A stretch of DNA of 64,000 nt from Ectopseudomonas mendocina (GCF_016008875.1 NZ_JADTQG010000011.1:151243-215242); one strand, 5' to 3'; positions 19,044 to 27,765 are shown, numbered from the stretch's first letter. Numbers and translations: made by a program. The notes: generated by a model from the letters alone, not told the origin.

Positions 19044-20216
19044 TCAAGGCGCTGGCGGCAAAGTCATCTCGATGCTTTCCCCCAGCGAATCCTCCAGGCG
19101 CTGCAGCTCGACGCCGACCACAGCGGCATCATCGGCCAGGGTTTTGGCGATATGCAGAAACTCCGGCGCTGCTTCGACGAAGGCCAACACCACCAGCGGA
19201 TCGAAGCGCGTGCCGCTGGCCGCGCAGATCTGCGTCACCGCCTGCTCGGGGCTGACGGCCGGCAGGTAGGCATGCTGGCAGGTCAGCTCTTCGAAGTGCC
19301 CCACCAGCGCCATCAACCGAGCCGACAGCGGTATCTGCTCACCGAACAGGCCCTGCGGATAGCCTTTGCCGTCCCAACGTTCGTGCTGGCCGTAGACGAT
19401 GTCCTTGGCGCCGGACAAGAAGTCGGTGATGCTGCCCAGCTTGCGCTCAGCCCTTTCCAGCGCATCACAGCCGGCGATCACCCCCTCGCTCAACAGGTGC
19501 AGGTCACTCTCGTCCGGCTCGCCATGGCTTAGTAGGATGCGATCGGGCAGGGTCAGCCTGTCGATCACATGCAGCATGGCCGACTTGCCCAACTGGGCGA
19601 TGCGCTCCTCGTTCAGCAGCTCCGACAGGGCAGGCTGCTGCCGCGCCAGGGCGGTGGCCAGGCCAATCATGTAGCGTTCGATCCGCGCCAGGCGACGGCT
19701 GCGCGGGTTGTCGCGCATCACCGCGACGCTGGCCATGGCCTCGATGGTGACGTCCTGCAAACGCTGGATATCGCGCGTACGGCGCTTGACCTCGAGTTCC
19801 AGGTATTCGCTTTTGTCACGCAGGTAATCGGTTGCGGCCTTGAGCTGCAGCTGCGCCCGCACGCGGGCGAGCACGATGGGCGGGCTGACCGGCTTGGTGA
19901 TGTAGTCGGCGGCACCGAGGTCGAAGCCCAACTGCTCGTCGGCGGCATCGCTTCTGGCCGTCACCAGGATCAGCGGGATATAGCGGGTTTGCGGGTCGAT
20001 CTTTAGCTCGCGGCACAATGCATAGTCATCCTGCCAGTTGAGCAGAATCAGGTCCGGTTGCGGGCGTGCCCTGGCAGCTTGCAGGGCCTCTTCGTTGCCG
20101 ACCAGTCGCACCTGATAGCGATCGACAAGCAGCGCGCCGAGCCGCTGTCGTGCATCCACCGCATCATCCACCACCAGAATCAGTTCCTGCTCCGACCTGT
20201 CGAGCATTCCGCGCAT
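19044..20216 (-). CDS. Degenerate response regulator with degenerate HD-GYP domain
   Basis: A 390-residue protein. Residues about 11-130 are a receiver domain (ILVVDDAVDARQRL, ADYITKPVSPP), but the phospho-acceptor is Asn60 (LILLNWQDDYALC), so normal phosphorylation is not expected. A helix (about 130-155) leads into an HD-GYP-like domain (150-370). There the GYP part is kept (HERWDGKGYPQGLFGEQIPLSARLMAL) while HDIGK reads HVIDR, the first histidine region reads PRSRRLARIERY, HHE reads QHE, and ADVFDAL reads VGHFEEL. Most metal ligands for cyclic-di-GMP hydrolysis are therefore gone. A binding or scaffold role is inferred. The start is ATG 20216 behind GGAGG; a GTG at 20234 lacks such a site. 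Confidence 0.88.
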   Translation of the reverse strand: MRGMLDRSEQELILVVDDAVDARQRLGALLVDRYQVRLVGNEEALQAARARPQPDLILLNWQDDYALCRELKIDPQTRYIPLILVTARSDAADEQLGFDLGAADYITKPVSPPIVLARVRAQLQLKAATDYLRDKSEYLELEVKRRTRDIQRLQDVTIEAMASVAVMRDNPRSRRLARIERYMIGLATALARQQPALSELLNEERIAQLGKSAMLHVIDRLTLPDRILLSHGEPDESDLHLLSEGVIAGCDALERAERKLGSITDFLSGAKDIVYGQHERWDGKGYPQGLFGEQIPLSARLMALVGHFEELTCQHAYLPAVSPEQAVTQICAASGTRFDPLVVLAFVEAAPEFLHIAKTLADDAAVVGVELQRLEDSLGESIEMTLPPAP

Positions 20217-20295
20217 GGCGACCTCCGTTTGCACCCGTCTACCCTGATCGACGGTGCTGGGCTGTAGTTGCGCTCAGGCCGTCATACAAATGACC

Positions 20296-20324
20296 TTGCC
20301 TGGGGTTTGAAAGTGCAATACGGA
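20296..20324 (+). promoter_or_regulatory. Candidate sigma70 promoter for ada
   Basis: TTGCCT (20296-20301), a 17-bp spacer and TACGGA (20319-20324) lie about 60 bp before the ada ATG. The -10 box is only a fair match. Whether Ada itself acts here cannot be judged from sequence. Confidence 0.3.
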
Positions 20325-20385
20325 TTGGCAGAGCAGCGGCGCCAGCCGACAATCGACACCATGATCCTTAGCGCAAGGCACCCCC

Positions 20386-21408
20386 ATGCTCGATCAGGAA
20401 CGTTGCTGGCAGGCCGTCTGCGAACGCGACGAGGCGTTCGACGGACGCTTCGTCTTCGCCGTACGCAGCACCGGCATCTATTGCCGACCGAACTGCCCGG
20501 CGCGGCGACCACGGCGCGACAACGTCAGTTTTCATGGCGATGCGCAAAGTGCAGAAGCCGCTGGATTTCGCCCCTGCAAGCGCTGCTCGCCGCAAGGCCA
20601 GAGCCCGGCACAACAACTCGACGCGCTGATCGCGGCCGCCTGTGAACTGCTGCGTGGCGAACAGCGCCTGACGCTGACGCAACTGGCCGCACGCATCGGC
20701 TTGTCGTCATCGCATCTGGCCCGAGCGTTCAAGACGCGCACCGGCATGACGCCCAACGCCTGGGCAACGGCGCAACGGCGCCAGCGCCTGGAGGCTCATT
20801 TACCAAAGGCCGATAGCGTGCTCGATGCGGCCCTGGCCGCCGGCTATTCCGGCACCCGCGCGCTGTACGAAAAGCCGCAGGCCCTGACACCGGCACAACG
20901 CCGCCAGCGCGGGGCTGGCGAGCGCCTGCGTTACAGCATCGCGCCCTGCCCGCTCGGCCAGGTGCTGCTGGCCACCAGCGACAAGGGCGTGTGCGCTCTG
21001 CTCTTCGGCGATCAGCCGGCGGCCCTGCGCGAGGAACTGCAACAGCGCTTTGCCGCGGCGCAGCTCGAAGAGGATGAGGCAGGCCTGCGCAGCTGGCTGC
21101 AGCAGGTGCTGGCGCAGCTCGAAGAACCCGAACGCGCGGCTCATCTGCCCCTGGACATTCGCGGCAGCGCATTCCAGCAGCGCGTCTGGCAGGCACTGCA
21201 GCACATCCCCAGCGGCGAAACCCGCAGTTATGCCGAGCTGGCCGGGCAACTGGATAGTCATCCGCGAGCGGTTGCCCGCGCCTGCGCCAGCAATGCCATC
21301 GGCCTGCTGCTGCCATGTCACCGCGTGGTGGCCAGCGATGGCAGCCTCAGCGGCTATCGCTGGGGGCTGCAGCGCAAGCGGCGACTATTGGAGCAGGAGC
21401 AGTCGTAA
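20386..21408 (+). CDS. ada: Bifunctional Ada: methylphosphotriester sensor, AraC regulator and O6-methylguanine-DNA methyltransferase
   Basis: A 340-residue three-part protein. An N-terminal zinc domain has C33, C37, C64 and C67 (GIYCRPNCPARRP, FRPCKRCSPQ); C33 is the expected methyl acceptor. An AraC-type helix-turn-helix follows (about 80-165; LAARIGLSSSHLARAFKTRTGMTP). The C-terminal methyltransferase has active-site C311 in LLPCHRVVASDG. Length and order match E. coli Ada, which repairs alkylated DNA and activates its own regulon after methylation. The next 188 bp contain only repeats. Confidence 0.96.
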   Translation: MLDQERCWQAVCERDEAFDGRFVFAVRSTGIYCRPNCPARRPRRDNVSFHGDAQSAEAAGFRPCKRCSPQGQSPAQQLDALIAAACELLRGEQRLTLTQLAARIGLSSSHLARAFKTRTGMTPNAWATAQRRQRLEAHLPKADSVLDAALAAGYSGTRALYEKPQALTPAQRRQRGAGERLRYSIAPCPLGQVLLATSDKGVCALLFGDQPAALREELQQRFAAAQLEEDEAGLRSWLQQVLAQLEEPERAAHLPLDIRGSAFQQRVWQALQHIPSGETRSYAELAGQLDSHPRAVARACASNAIGLLLPCHRVVASDGSLSGYRWGLQRKRRLLEQEQS

Positions 21409-21448
21409 CCCATCGGCGGCTTCCCGACGCACCCGGAGGTCGTCGTTC

Positions 21449-21501
21449 GTAGGGCGGATGTAACCCGCCAGGCCGCTGATGGCGGGTTGCTCCCGCCCTA
21501 C
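21449..21501. repeat. REP palindrome, GTAGGGCGG type
   Basis: Arms 21449-21469 (GTAGGGCGGATGTAACCC...) and 21481-21501 (ending CCCGCCCTAC) are inverted copies with three mismatches around an 11-base loop. The same family occurs at 36407-36459 and, as a single arm, at 63922-63942. Confidence 0.8.
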
Positions 21502-21549
21502 ATAGCTGCAGCGCTAGCGTCAGTTGCTGGAGCAGGAAGGCCAGGAGAC

Positions 21550-21571
21550 GTAGCCCGGATACAATCCGGGG
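21550..21571. repeat. Single REP half-site, GTAGCCCGGAT type
   Basis: GTAGCCCGGATACAATCC followed by GGGG matches one arm of the palindrome at 12420-12473 with one base difference. No partner arm is seen before the DJ-1 gene. Confidence 0.65.
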
Positions 21572-21596
21572 AAGATCATGGCCAGCGCCGCGACTC

Positions 21597-22148
21597 CTAC
21601 ACCAACATCGCCTCGGCCACTTCCTTGCGCGTGCCGCGCCCGACCAGCTGTTCGACCAGGGTCAGGGCGAAAGCCAGCGCGGTGGCCGGCCCCTGGCTGG
21701 TGATGCAGTTGCCGTCGACCACCACCGCCTCGTCGATGAAGGTGCAGCCACTGAGACGATCACTGAATGCGGGGTAGCAGGTCATGCGCCGCTGCCTGAG
21801 CACACCGTAGTTCTGCAACGCCACCGCAGGCGCAGCGCACAGGGCGGCGAACAGTTCGCCGGCCTTGGCCTGCTGGCGCACCCGTTCGGCCAGCGGCTCG
21901 AAATCGGCCAGGCGCTGCGCGCCAGGCATGCCGCCGGGCAGGACAATCAGGTCGAAGTCCTGGGCCAGCACGTCCACCAGCATGGCGTCGGCCGTCAAAC
22001 GCGTGCCACGGGCGCAGGTGATCATCCGCCGCTCCTCGATGCTCGCCACCAGCACCTCCACATCGGCGCGGCGCAGCACGTCGATCAGGGTCACGCACTC
22101 CAGATCCTCGACGCCATCGGCGACGGCAATCAACGCTCGCTTGCTCAT
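21597..22148 (-). CDS. DJ-1/PfpI family protein (YajL-like)
   Basis: A 183-residue member of the DJ-1 superfamily. It begins MSKRALIAVADGVEDLE, with the conserved glutamate near residue 15, then DLIVLPGGMPGAQRL. The nucleophile-elbow cysteine lies in FAALCAAPAVAL (about residue 105), and SQGPATALAFALTLVEQL ends the core. Homologues such as YajL are linked to oxidative-stress protection; the proposed glyoxalase or deglycase chemistry is debated. The ATG at 22148 has GGAGG upstream. It is divergent from the purine permease. Confidence 0.9.
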   Translation of the reverse strand: MSKRALIAVADGVEDLECVTLIDVLRRADVEVLVASIEERRMITCARGTRLTADAMLVDVLAQDFDLIVLPGGMPGAQRLADFEPLAERVRQQAKAGELFAALCAAPAVALQNYGVLRQRRMTCYPAFSDRLSGCTFIDEAVVVDGNCITSQGPATALAFALTLVEQLVGRGTRKEVAEAMLV

Positions 22149-22217
22149 GTTTTCAACTCCTCCAGGCACAAAACGAAACTGTCCGGCCGGTCATGAAAAG
22201 GCCGAAAAGACCATAAA

Positions 22218-22246
22218 TTCACCCGGTAAAACCTTGCTGGTATGAT
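22218..22246 (+). promoter_or_regulatory. Candidate sigma70 promoter for the purine permease
   Basis: TTCACC (22218-22223), a 17-bp spacer and TATGAT (22241-22246) make a good sigma70 promoter about 100 bp before the permease ATG, leaving a leader of about 95 bases. I see no convincing purine riboswitch fold in that leader. Confidence 0.45.
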
Positions 22247-22348
22247 GCGCGGCTTTTGCAAGATCGAGCAATTTTCCGGCCCGTTCGGACGAATGTGCTT
22301 TGCTGTCTGCAGACCAATTTCGGCGCGTTCGCGCCTCGGGGAGCCACC

Positions 22349-23641
22349 ATGCTGGAAAGACTGTTCCAACTCAAAGCCCACAACACCACGGTGCGCACCG
22401 AGATCCTGGCCGGGGTCACCACCTTCCTGACCATGGCCTACATCCTCTTCGTCAACCCCAACATGCTGGCCGAGACCGGCATGGACCACGGCGCGGTATT
22501 CGTCGCGACCTGCCTGGCCGCCGCCATCGGCTCGCTGGTGATGGGCCTGTTGGCCAACTACCCAATCGCCCTGGCACCGGGCATGGGCCTCAACGCCTTC
22601 TTCACCTATACCGTGGTCATGACCATGGGCTACAGCTGGCAGACCGCCCTGGGCGCGGTGTTCCTCTCCGGCGCGATCTTCTTCCTGCTGTCGATCTTCA
22701 AGATCCGCGAGTGGATCATCAACAGCATCCCCCTGGCCCTGCGCGCCGGCATCGCCGCCGGTATCGGCCTGTTCCTGGCGATCATCGCGCTGAAGAACGC
22801 CGGCATCGTGGTCGATCACCCGGCCACCCTGGTCGGCCTGGGCGACATGAGCCAGGGCGGCGCGCTGCTGGCCTGCATGGGCTTCTTCGTCATCGCTGCC
22901 CTGGCCTATCGCAAGGTCACCGGCGCGGTGATGATCGGCATCCTGCTGGTCACCGGCCTGTCCATCGCGCTCGGCCTGTCCGAACTGCCGGGCGTGATCT
23001 CCATGCCGCCATCGCTGATGCCGACCCTGCTGCAGCTGGATATCGCCGGCGCGCTGGATATCGGTCTGATCAGCGTGATCTTCGCCTTCCTCTTCGTCGA
23101 CCTGTTCGACACCTCCGGCACCCTGGTCGGCGTCGCGCAGAAGGCCGACCTGCTGGACAAGGACGGCAAGATGCCGCGCCTGGGCCGCGCCCTGCTGGCC
23201 GACAGCACCGCGACCATGGCCGGCGCCGCGCTCGGCACCAGCACCACCACCAGCTACATCGAATCCGCCGCCGGCATCAGCGCTGGCGGGCGCACCGGCC
23301 TAACGGCCTGCGTGGTCGCCGGGCTGTTTCTGCTCAGCCTGTTCTTCGCCCCGCTGGCCGGTTCGGTACCGGCTTACGCCACCGCTCCGGCGCTGCTGTT
23401 CGTCGCGGTATTGATGATGAGCAGCCTGGCGCAGATCGACTGGGACGACCTGACCGTCGCCGCTCCCGTGGTGGTCGCCGCCCTGGCCATGCCGCTGACC
23501 TTCTCCATCGCCAACGGCATCGCCTTCGGCTTCATCGCCTGGACGGCGGTCAAGCTGCTGTCCGGCCGCTGGCGTGAACTGAACCCGGCGATGTGGGTGC
23601 TCTCCGCGCTGTTCATCGTCAAGCTGGCCTACTTCGCCTGA
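22349..23641 (+). CDS. NCS2/AzgA family adenine-guanine-hypoxanthine permease
   Basis: A 430-residue inner-membrane transporter with about 12-13 membrane segments. The N-terminal TEILAGVTTFLTMAYILFVNP, then APGMGLNAFFTY and DLFDTSGTLVGVAQKADLLD, and GTSTTTSYIESAAGISAGGRTGLTA are the hallmark segments of the AzgA/YjcD/GhxP branch. These take up adenine, guanine or hypoxanthine by proton symport; the exact purine cannot be told from sequence. The ATG at 22349 follows GGGGAG. Downstream lies an array of hairpins. Confidence 0.94.
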   Translation: MLERLFQLKAHNTTVRTEILAGVTTFLTMAYILFVNPNMLAETGMDHGAVFVATCLAAAIGSLVMGLLANYPIALAPGMGLNAFFTYTVVMTMGYSWQTALGAVFLSGAIFFLLSIFKIREWIINSIPLALRAGIAAGIGLFLAIIALKNAGIVVDHPATLVGLGDMSQGGALLACMGFFVIAALAYRKVTGAVMIGILLVTGLSIALGLSELPGVISMPPSLMPTLLQLDIAGALDIGLISVIFAFLFVDLFDTSGTLVGVAQKADLLDKDGKMPRLGRALLADSTATMAGAALGTSTTTSYIESAAGISAGGRTGLTACVVAGLFLLSLFFAPLAGSVPAYATAPALLFVAVLMMSSLAQIDWDDLTVAAPVVVAALAMPLTFSIANGIAFGFIAWTAVKLLSGRWRELNPAMWVLSALFIVKLAYFA

Positions 23642-23666
23642 TCGACACACACGTTAGGCGGCAACA

Positions 23667-23850
23667 GGTGGACATCGTTTTTCATGTCCACCAATACCTT
23701 CTCTCCGGCCGCACAGCGGTGGATGAAAAAAGCGTCATCCACCCTACGACACCCAGCTGGCCAACACGGAGGGTGGACATCGCCTTTCATGTCCACCAAT
23801 AGCGTCCTTGTGGCCATCATTAAAGGGTAGATGAAAAGCACAATCCACTT
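23667..23850. repeat. Alternating array of hairpin repeats (period about 105 bp)
   Basis: Two palindrome types alternate. Type A, GGTGGACAT...ATGTCCACC, lies at 23667-23692 and 23772-23797. Type B, GGTGGATGA...TCATCCACC, lies at 23718-23743, with a decayed copy from about 23826 (GGTAGATGA...ATCCACT). The A copies are 105 bp apart and the B copies about 108, so a two-hairpin module appears tandemly duplicated. It fills the gap between the permease and trmA and has no coding capacity. Confidence 0.75.
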
Positions 23851-23937
23851 ACGGCGCAGCGCCGACGAGTAACCCAAGGCACGCGGCTACCGCCTCCGCT
23901 ACAATGGCGCCCCGTTTTCCTGCCCCATGAGTGACCG

Positions 23938-25026
23938 ATGAGCCGCCCCGCATTCGACCCCGCCACCTACGACGCCCAACTCGCCGAGAAGAAGGGCCGC
24001 CTGGTCGAACTGCTGGCACCCTTCGCCGCCCCCGAGCCCGAGGTTTTCGATTCGCCGCGCGAGCATTACCGCATGCGCGCCGAGTTCCGCCTGTGGCGTG
24101 AAGACGGCCAGCGCCACTATGCGATGTTCGCGCCGGGCGACAAGCACACGCCGATTCTGCTCGACGATTTCCCCATCGCCAGCCTGCGCATCAACGAACT
24201 GATGCCGCGTCTGCGCGCCGCCTGGCAAGCCAGCGAGGCGCTGTCGTTCAAGCTGTTTCAGGTGGAGTTCCTCACCACCCTGGCCGGCGATGCACTGATC
24301 ACCCTGGCCTACCATCGCCCGCTGGATGAAGCCTGGCAGGCCGAGGCCGAGAAGCTGGCAGCCGAGCTCAACGTCAGCCTGGTCGGGCGCTCCCGTGGCC
24401 AGCGCCTGGTGATCGGCCGCGACTACGTGGAAGAAGAGCTGAGCGTGGCCGGACGCACGTTCCGTTATCGCCAGCCGGAAGGCGCCTTCACCCAGCCCAA
24501 CGGCCGGGTCTGCGAGAAGATGCTGGGCTGGGCCCATGACGTACTCGGCGAGCGCGACGACGACCTGCTGGAGCTGTACTGCGGCAACGGCAACTTTACC
24601 CTGCCGCTGGCCACCCGCGTGCGCCGCGTGCTGGCCACCGAAATCAGCAAAGCTTCGGTCAACGCCGCCCTGGCCAACCTGGCCGACAACGGCGTGGACA
24701 ACGTCGAGCTGGTGCGCCTGTCCGCCGAGGAGCTGACCCAGGCGCTGAACGAAGTTCGCCCGTTCCGCCGCCTGGCCGGCATCGACCTGAAAAGCTACGA
24801 CTTCGGCAGCGTCTTCGTCGACCCGCCACGTGCGGGCATGGACCCGGACACCTGCGAGCTGACCCGTCGCTTCCAGCGCATCCTGTATATCTCCTGCAAC
24901 CCGGAAACCCTGGCCGCCAACATCGCCCAGCTCGCCGACACGCACCGGGTGACGCGCTGCGCGCTGTTCGACCAGTTCCCCTATACCCACCACATGGAAG
25001 CCGGCGTGCTGCTGGAAAGGCGCTGA
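23938..25026 (+). CDS. trmA: tRNA (uridine(54)-C5)-methyltransferase TrmA
   Basis: A 362-residue SAM-dependent methyltransferase that makes ribothymidine at position 54 of tRNA. The SAM site is [16 protein letters not shown]. The catalytic cysteine is C320 in [13 protein letters not shown] and the general base is E354 in [12 protein letters not shown] at the extreme C-terminus. [12 protein letters not shown] is also conserved. The ribosome site is weak. A five-codon mini-frame, ATG AGT GAC CGA TGA, ends across the trmA ATG and could couple initiation. A TACAAT box lies at 23900. Confidence 0.97.
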   Translation: MSRPAFDPATYDAQLAEKKGRLVELLAPFAAPEPEVFDSPREHYRMRAEFRLWREDGQRHYAMFAPGDKHTPILLDDFPIASLRINELMPRLRAAWQASEALSFKLFQVEFLTTLAGDALITLAYHRPLDEAWQAEAEKLAAELNVSLVGRSRGQRLVIGRDYVEEELSVAGRTFRYRQPEGAFTQPNGRVCEKMLGWAHDVLGERDDDLLELYCGNGNFTLPLATRVRRVLATEISKASVNAALANLADNGVDNVELVRLSAEELTQALNEVRPFRRLAGIDLKSYDFGSVFVDPPRAGMDPDTCELTRRFQRILYISCNPETLAANIAQLADTHRVTRCALFDQFPYTHHMEAGVLLERR

Positions 25027-25147
25027 GCCTGGCTACACCTCGCGCTGGATGCCACGTAGCGCCGCCGGTCGCGACGCATGGTCGCAATCACTTGGGCCGT
25101 GCCTGCCGCGGCGCTATGCTGGGCGCTGGTTAATCTGGAGCCTTGCC

Positions 25148-25582
25148 ATGCGTCGTTCTCTGCTCGCCCTCTTCCTCTTCTCCGGCCTGGCGCACGCCAG
25201 CGAGCCGCTAACCATCGATGTACATCGCGACGCCAATTGCGGCTGCTGCAAGGCCTGGATCAGCCATCTGCAGGACAACGGCTTCACCGTCAACGACCAT
25301 GTCGAGGCCGACATGAGCGCCGTCAAGCAGAAGCTTGGCGTGCCGCCGCGCCTGGCCTCCTGTCACACCGGCGTGATCGAAGGCAAGTTCGTCGAGGGCC
25401 ACGTACCGGCCGCTGACATTCTCAAGCTGCGTCAACGCCCAGACCTGATCGGTGCCGCCGTACCCGGCATGCCCATGGGCTCGCCGGGCATGGAGTATGG
25501 CGACCGTGTCGATGCCTATCAGGTGATCGGCCTGGATCGCGAGCGCCAGGACCAACTGCTCAGCGACTACCCGGCCAACTGA
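25148..25582 (+). CDS. DUF411 periplasmic protein with CxxC motif
   Basis: A 144-residue exported protein with a signal peptide (residues 1-17, ending AHASEP). The mature part begins DVHRDANCGCCKAWISHLQDNGF, the thioredoxin-like DUF411 start with a CGCC motif. It continues SCHTGVIEGKFVEGHVPAADI and ends with a Met/Gly-rich PGMPMGSPGMEYG stretch. DUF411 proteins are often encoded near copper or silver resistance genes, and Met-rich segments can bind Cu(I), so a periplasmic metal role is inferred. The ATG at 25148 follows TGGAG. It is not adjacent to the copper island 8 kb away. Confidence 0.85.
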   Translation: MRRSLLALFLFSGLAHASEPLTIDVHRDANCGCCKAWISHLQDNGFTVNDHVEADMSAVKQKLGVPPRLASCHTGVIEGKFVEGHVPAADILKLRQRPDLIGAAVPGMPMGSPGMEYGDRVDAYQVIGLDRERQDQLLSDYPAN

Positions 25583-25634
25583 GTCGGCGCCAAGGCGGCT
25601 ACACTGCAGCGATCAGTAACCCGGGAGTGCAGCC

Positions 25635-26495
25635 ATGCGCTGGCAACGCGGTAGACGCAGTGACAACGTGGTGGACGCCCGCGGCCGTTCCGGCAGGCGC
25701 CTCGGTGGCGGCCTGAGCCTCGGCGGCGTCGCGCTGATCGTCATCTTCGGCCTGCTGACCGGGCAGGACCCGCTGCAGATCCTCGGCCAGATCGCCGGCC
25801 AGGCCACCCAGCCACAGGTCGCGCAGACACAAAGCGCAGCGCCGGCCAACGACGAGCAGAGCGAGTTCGTCCGCGCCATTCTCGGCGACACCGAGGACAC
25901 CTGGCGCGAGCTGTTCCAGCAGGCCGGCCAGCAGTATCGCGATCCGCAACTGGTGCTGTTCTCCGGTGGCGTCGATTCCGCCTGCGGCTTCGCCAGCTCG
26001 GCGGTCGGCCCCTTCTACTGCCCTGGCGATCAGCGCGTGTATCTGGACATGGCATTCTTCCGCGAGATGGAGCAGCGCTTCTCCGCTGCCGGCGACTTCG
26101 CCCAGGCCTACGTGATCGCTCATGAAGTCGGCCACCACGTGCAGACGCTGTTGGGCGTGTCGGCCAAGGTCAATGCGGCGCGCCAGCGCGGCGAACGCGT
26201 CGAGGGCGATGGTGGCCTGCTGGTGCGTCAGGAGTTACAGGCCGACTGCCTGGCCGGAGTCTGGGCGCATCACGCGCAGCGTCGGCATGACTGGCTGGAG
26301 GCCGGTGACCTGGAAGAGGCGCTGAATGCCGCCAGCGCCATCGGCGATGACCGCCTGCAGAAGCAGGCGCGCGGCCAGGTGGTGCCGGATGCCTTCACCC
26401 ATGGCACTTCGCAGCAGCGCGTGCGCTGGTTCAGCACCGGTTTCGACAGCGGTCAGCCGGGGCGTTGCGACACCTTCAAGGCAGCCCGCCTGTAG
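25635..26495 (+). CDS. Neutral zinc metallopeptidase (YpfJ/zinicin-like)
   Basis: A 286-residue protein with a cytoplasmic start rich in arginine, one membrane anchor (about residues 34-52) and a large outer domain. The zinc site is HEVGH at 163-167 (VIAHEVGHHVQTLLG), with a downstream acidic helix LQADCLAGVWAHHA providing the expected third ligand region. This matches the YpfJ/putative neutral zinc metallopeptidase family, whose substrate is unknown. The C-terminal FSTGFDSGQPGRCDTF is typical. GGGAG lies before the ATG. It converges on the exporter gene with only 9 bp between stops. Confidence 0.9.
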   Translation: MRWQRGRRSDNVVDARGRSGRRLGGGLSLGGVALIVIFGLLTGQDPLQILGQIAGQATQPQVAQTQSAAPANDEQSEFVRAILGDTEDTWRELFQQAGQQYRDPQLVLFSGGVDSACGFASSAVGPFYCPGDQRVYLDMAFFREMEQRFSAAGDFAQAYVIAHEVGHHVQTLLGVSAKVNAARQRGERVEGDGGLLVRQELQADCLAGVWAHHAQRRHDWLEAGDLEEALNAASAIGDDRLQKQARGQVVPDAFTHGTSQQRVRWFSTGFDSGQPGRCDTFKAARL

Positions 26496-26504
26496 CGCGC
26501 CGGG

Positions 26505-27674
26505 TCAGACCGCGAAGCGCTTGCTCCACCAGGCAAAACCACAGGCGGCAGCGCCGCACAGCGCGATCACCAGCGCCATGGGCATGGCCGAGCCATCATG
26601 CAGGTAGGCCACCAGCGCCGACGCGCCGGCCGCCACGCTGAACTGCATGCTGCCCAGCAGTCCGGAAGCGCTGCCGGCATGACGGCCCTGCCCCGCCATG
26701 GCGCAGGCCGTGGCGTTGGGCAGCACGCAGCCGAGGCTGGCGACGCAGATGAACAGCGGAACCAGCAGCGGCCACAGCTGCGCCGGCTGCCACATCGCCA
26801 GCGCCAGCAGGCTCAGACCGCTGGCCAGATACACCAGCACCATGCGCCGCAGCCACCGCGCCGGGCCGCCGTTGCGCACAAGGCGCGCATTGACCTGCGC
26901 CATGATCACGAAGCCCGCGGCGTTGCTGCCGAACAGCCAGCCATAGTGCTCGGCCGGCACGCCGTACAGTTCGATGAAGATGAAGGGCGAGCCGGCGATG
27001 TAGGCGAACATGCCAGCCATGGCAACACCACCGGCCAGGCTATAGCCCATGAACGGCGCATTGCCCAGCAGCGCGCGGTACTGGCCGAAGGCACCAGTCA
27101 GCGGCGCCGGTTGCAGATCCCTCGGGCGCGTTTCCGGAAGCCAGAGCAGTACGGCCAGCAGGCACAGCCCGGCGAAGATCGCCAGGCTGTGGAAGATCGC
27201 AGGCCAGCCCAGTGTATTGAGCAGCAAGCCGCCTCCCAGAGGCGCGAGAATCGGCGCCAGCCCCATCACCAGCACCAGTTGCGAGAACACTTTGGCCGAA
27301 GCCAGTGGGTCGCACAGATCGCGCACCACCGCGCGGGTGATAACCATGCCAGCGCAGCCGCCCAGGGCCTGCACGAAACGCGCGGCCACCAGCCATTCGA
27401 GGTTAGGCGCCAGGGCGCAGGCCAGCGATGCCACGGTGAACAGGGCGACCCCGACCAGCAGCGGCACGCGGCGACCGAAACGATCCGCCAGCGGTCCGTA
27501 GAACAGCTGGCCGATGGCGATGCCGACGAAATAGGCCGCCAGCGACAGCTGGATATGCTCGACATCGGTGCCGAACTGCTGGGCCAGGGTGGGGAAACTC
27601 GGCAGATAGAAATCGATGGCCAGAGGGCCGAAGGCGCATAGCGCGCCCAGAATCAGCAAGGTTCGCAGGTTCAT
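26505..27674 (-). CDS. Bcr/CflA family drug-resistance MFS transporter
   Basis: A 389-residue protein with twelve predicted membrane segments. The major-facilitator motif A is present as GPLADRFGRRVPLLVG between helices 2 and 3, and motif C-like glycines follow (APLGGGLLLNTLGWPAIF). The N-terminus (AIDFYLPSFPTLAQQFG) and length fit the Bcr/CflA proton-drug antiporters. A perfect palindrome TTAGCCGGCTAA lies 19-30 bp before the ATG, suggesting repression by a dimeric regulator, but no regulator gene is adjacent. Confidence 0.9.
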   Translation of the reverse strand: MNLRTLLILGALCAFGPLAIDFYLPSFPTLAQQFGTDVEHIQLSLAAYFVGIAIGQLFYGPLADRFGRRVPLLVGVALFTVASLACALAPNLEWLVAARFVQALGGCAGMVITRAVVRDLCDPLASAKVFSQLVLVMGLAPILAPLGGGLLLNTLGWPAIFHSLAIFAGLCLLAVLLWLPETRPRDLQPAPLTGAFGQYRALLGNAPFMGYSLAGGVAMAGMFAYIAGSPFIFIELYGVPAEHYGWLFGSNAAGFVIMAQVNARLVRNGGPARWLRRMVLVYLASGLSLLALAMWQPAQLWPLLVPLFICVASLGCVLPNATACAMAGQGRHAGSASGLLGSMQFSVAAGASALVAYLHDGSAMPMALVIALCGAAACGFAWWSKRFAV

Positions 27675-27692
27675 GAACAGTCCGGACTATTG

Positions 27693-27704
27693 TTAGCCGG
27701 CTAA
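27693..27704. promoter_or_regulatory. TTAGCCGGCTAA palindrome upstream of the Bcr-type exporter
   Basis: A perfect 12-bp palindrome 19-30 bp upstream of the exporter ATG. It shares 11 of 12 bases, plus TG on the left, with the site before the AEC transporter at 16021. A half-site ATTAGCCGGAT occurs at 32153, before the tetR-family gene. Confidence 0.45.
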
Positions 27705-27765
27705 TCTTCTCACCGACCAGCTGCTTGCGAAAGCGCGGGCCGCCGAACGACGGCCCGCGTAAATA

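Noticed and set aside
22247..22348. Purine riboswitch in the leader of the purine permease gene.
   Set aside because: I could not find the three-way-junction core with its conserved loop bases, and such riboswitches are not typical of pseudomonads.
23667..23850. CRISPR array.
   Set aside because: The repeated units are palindromes of two alternating types with about 105-bp period and too few copies; there are no uniform repeats with unique spacers and no cas genes.
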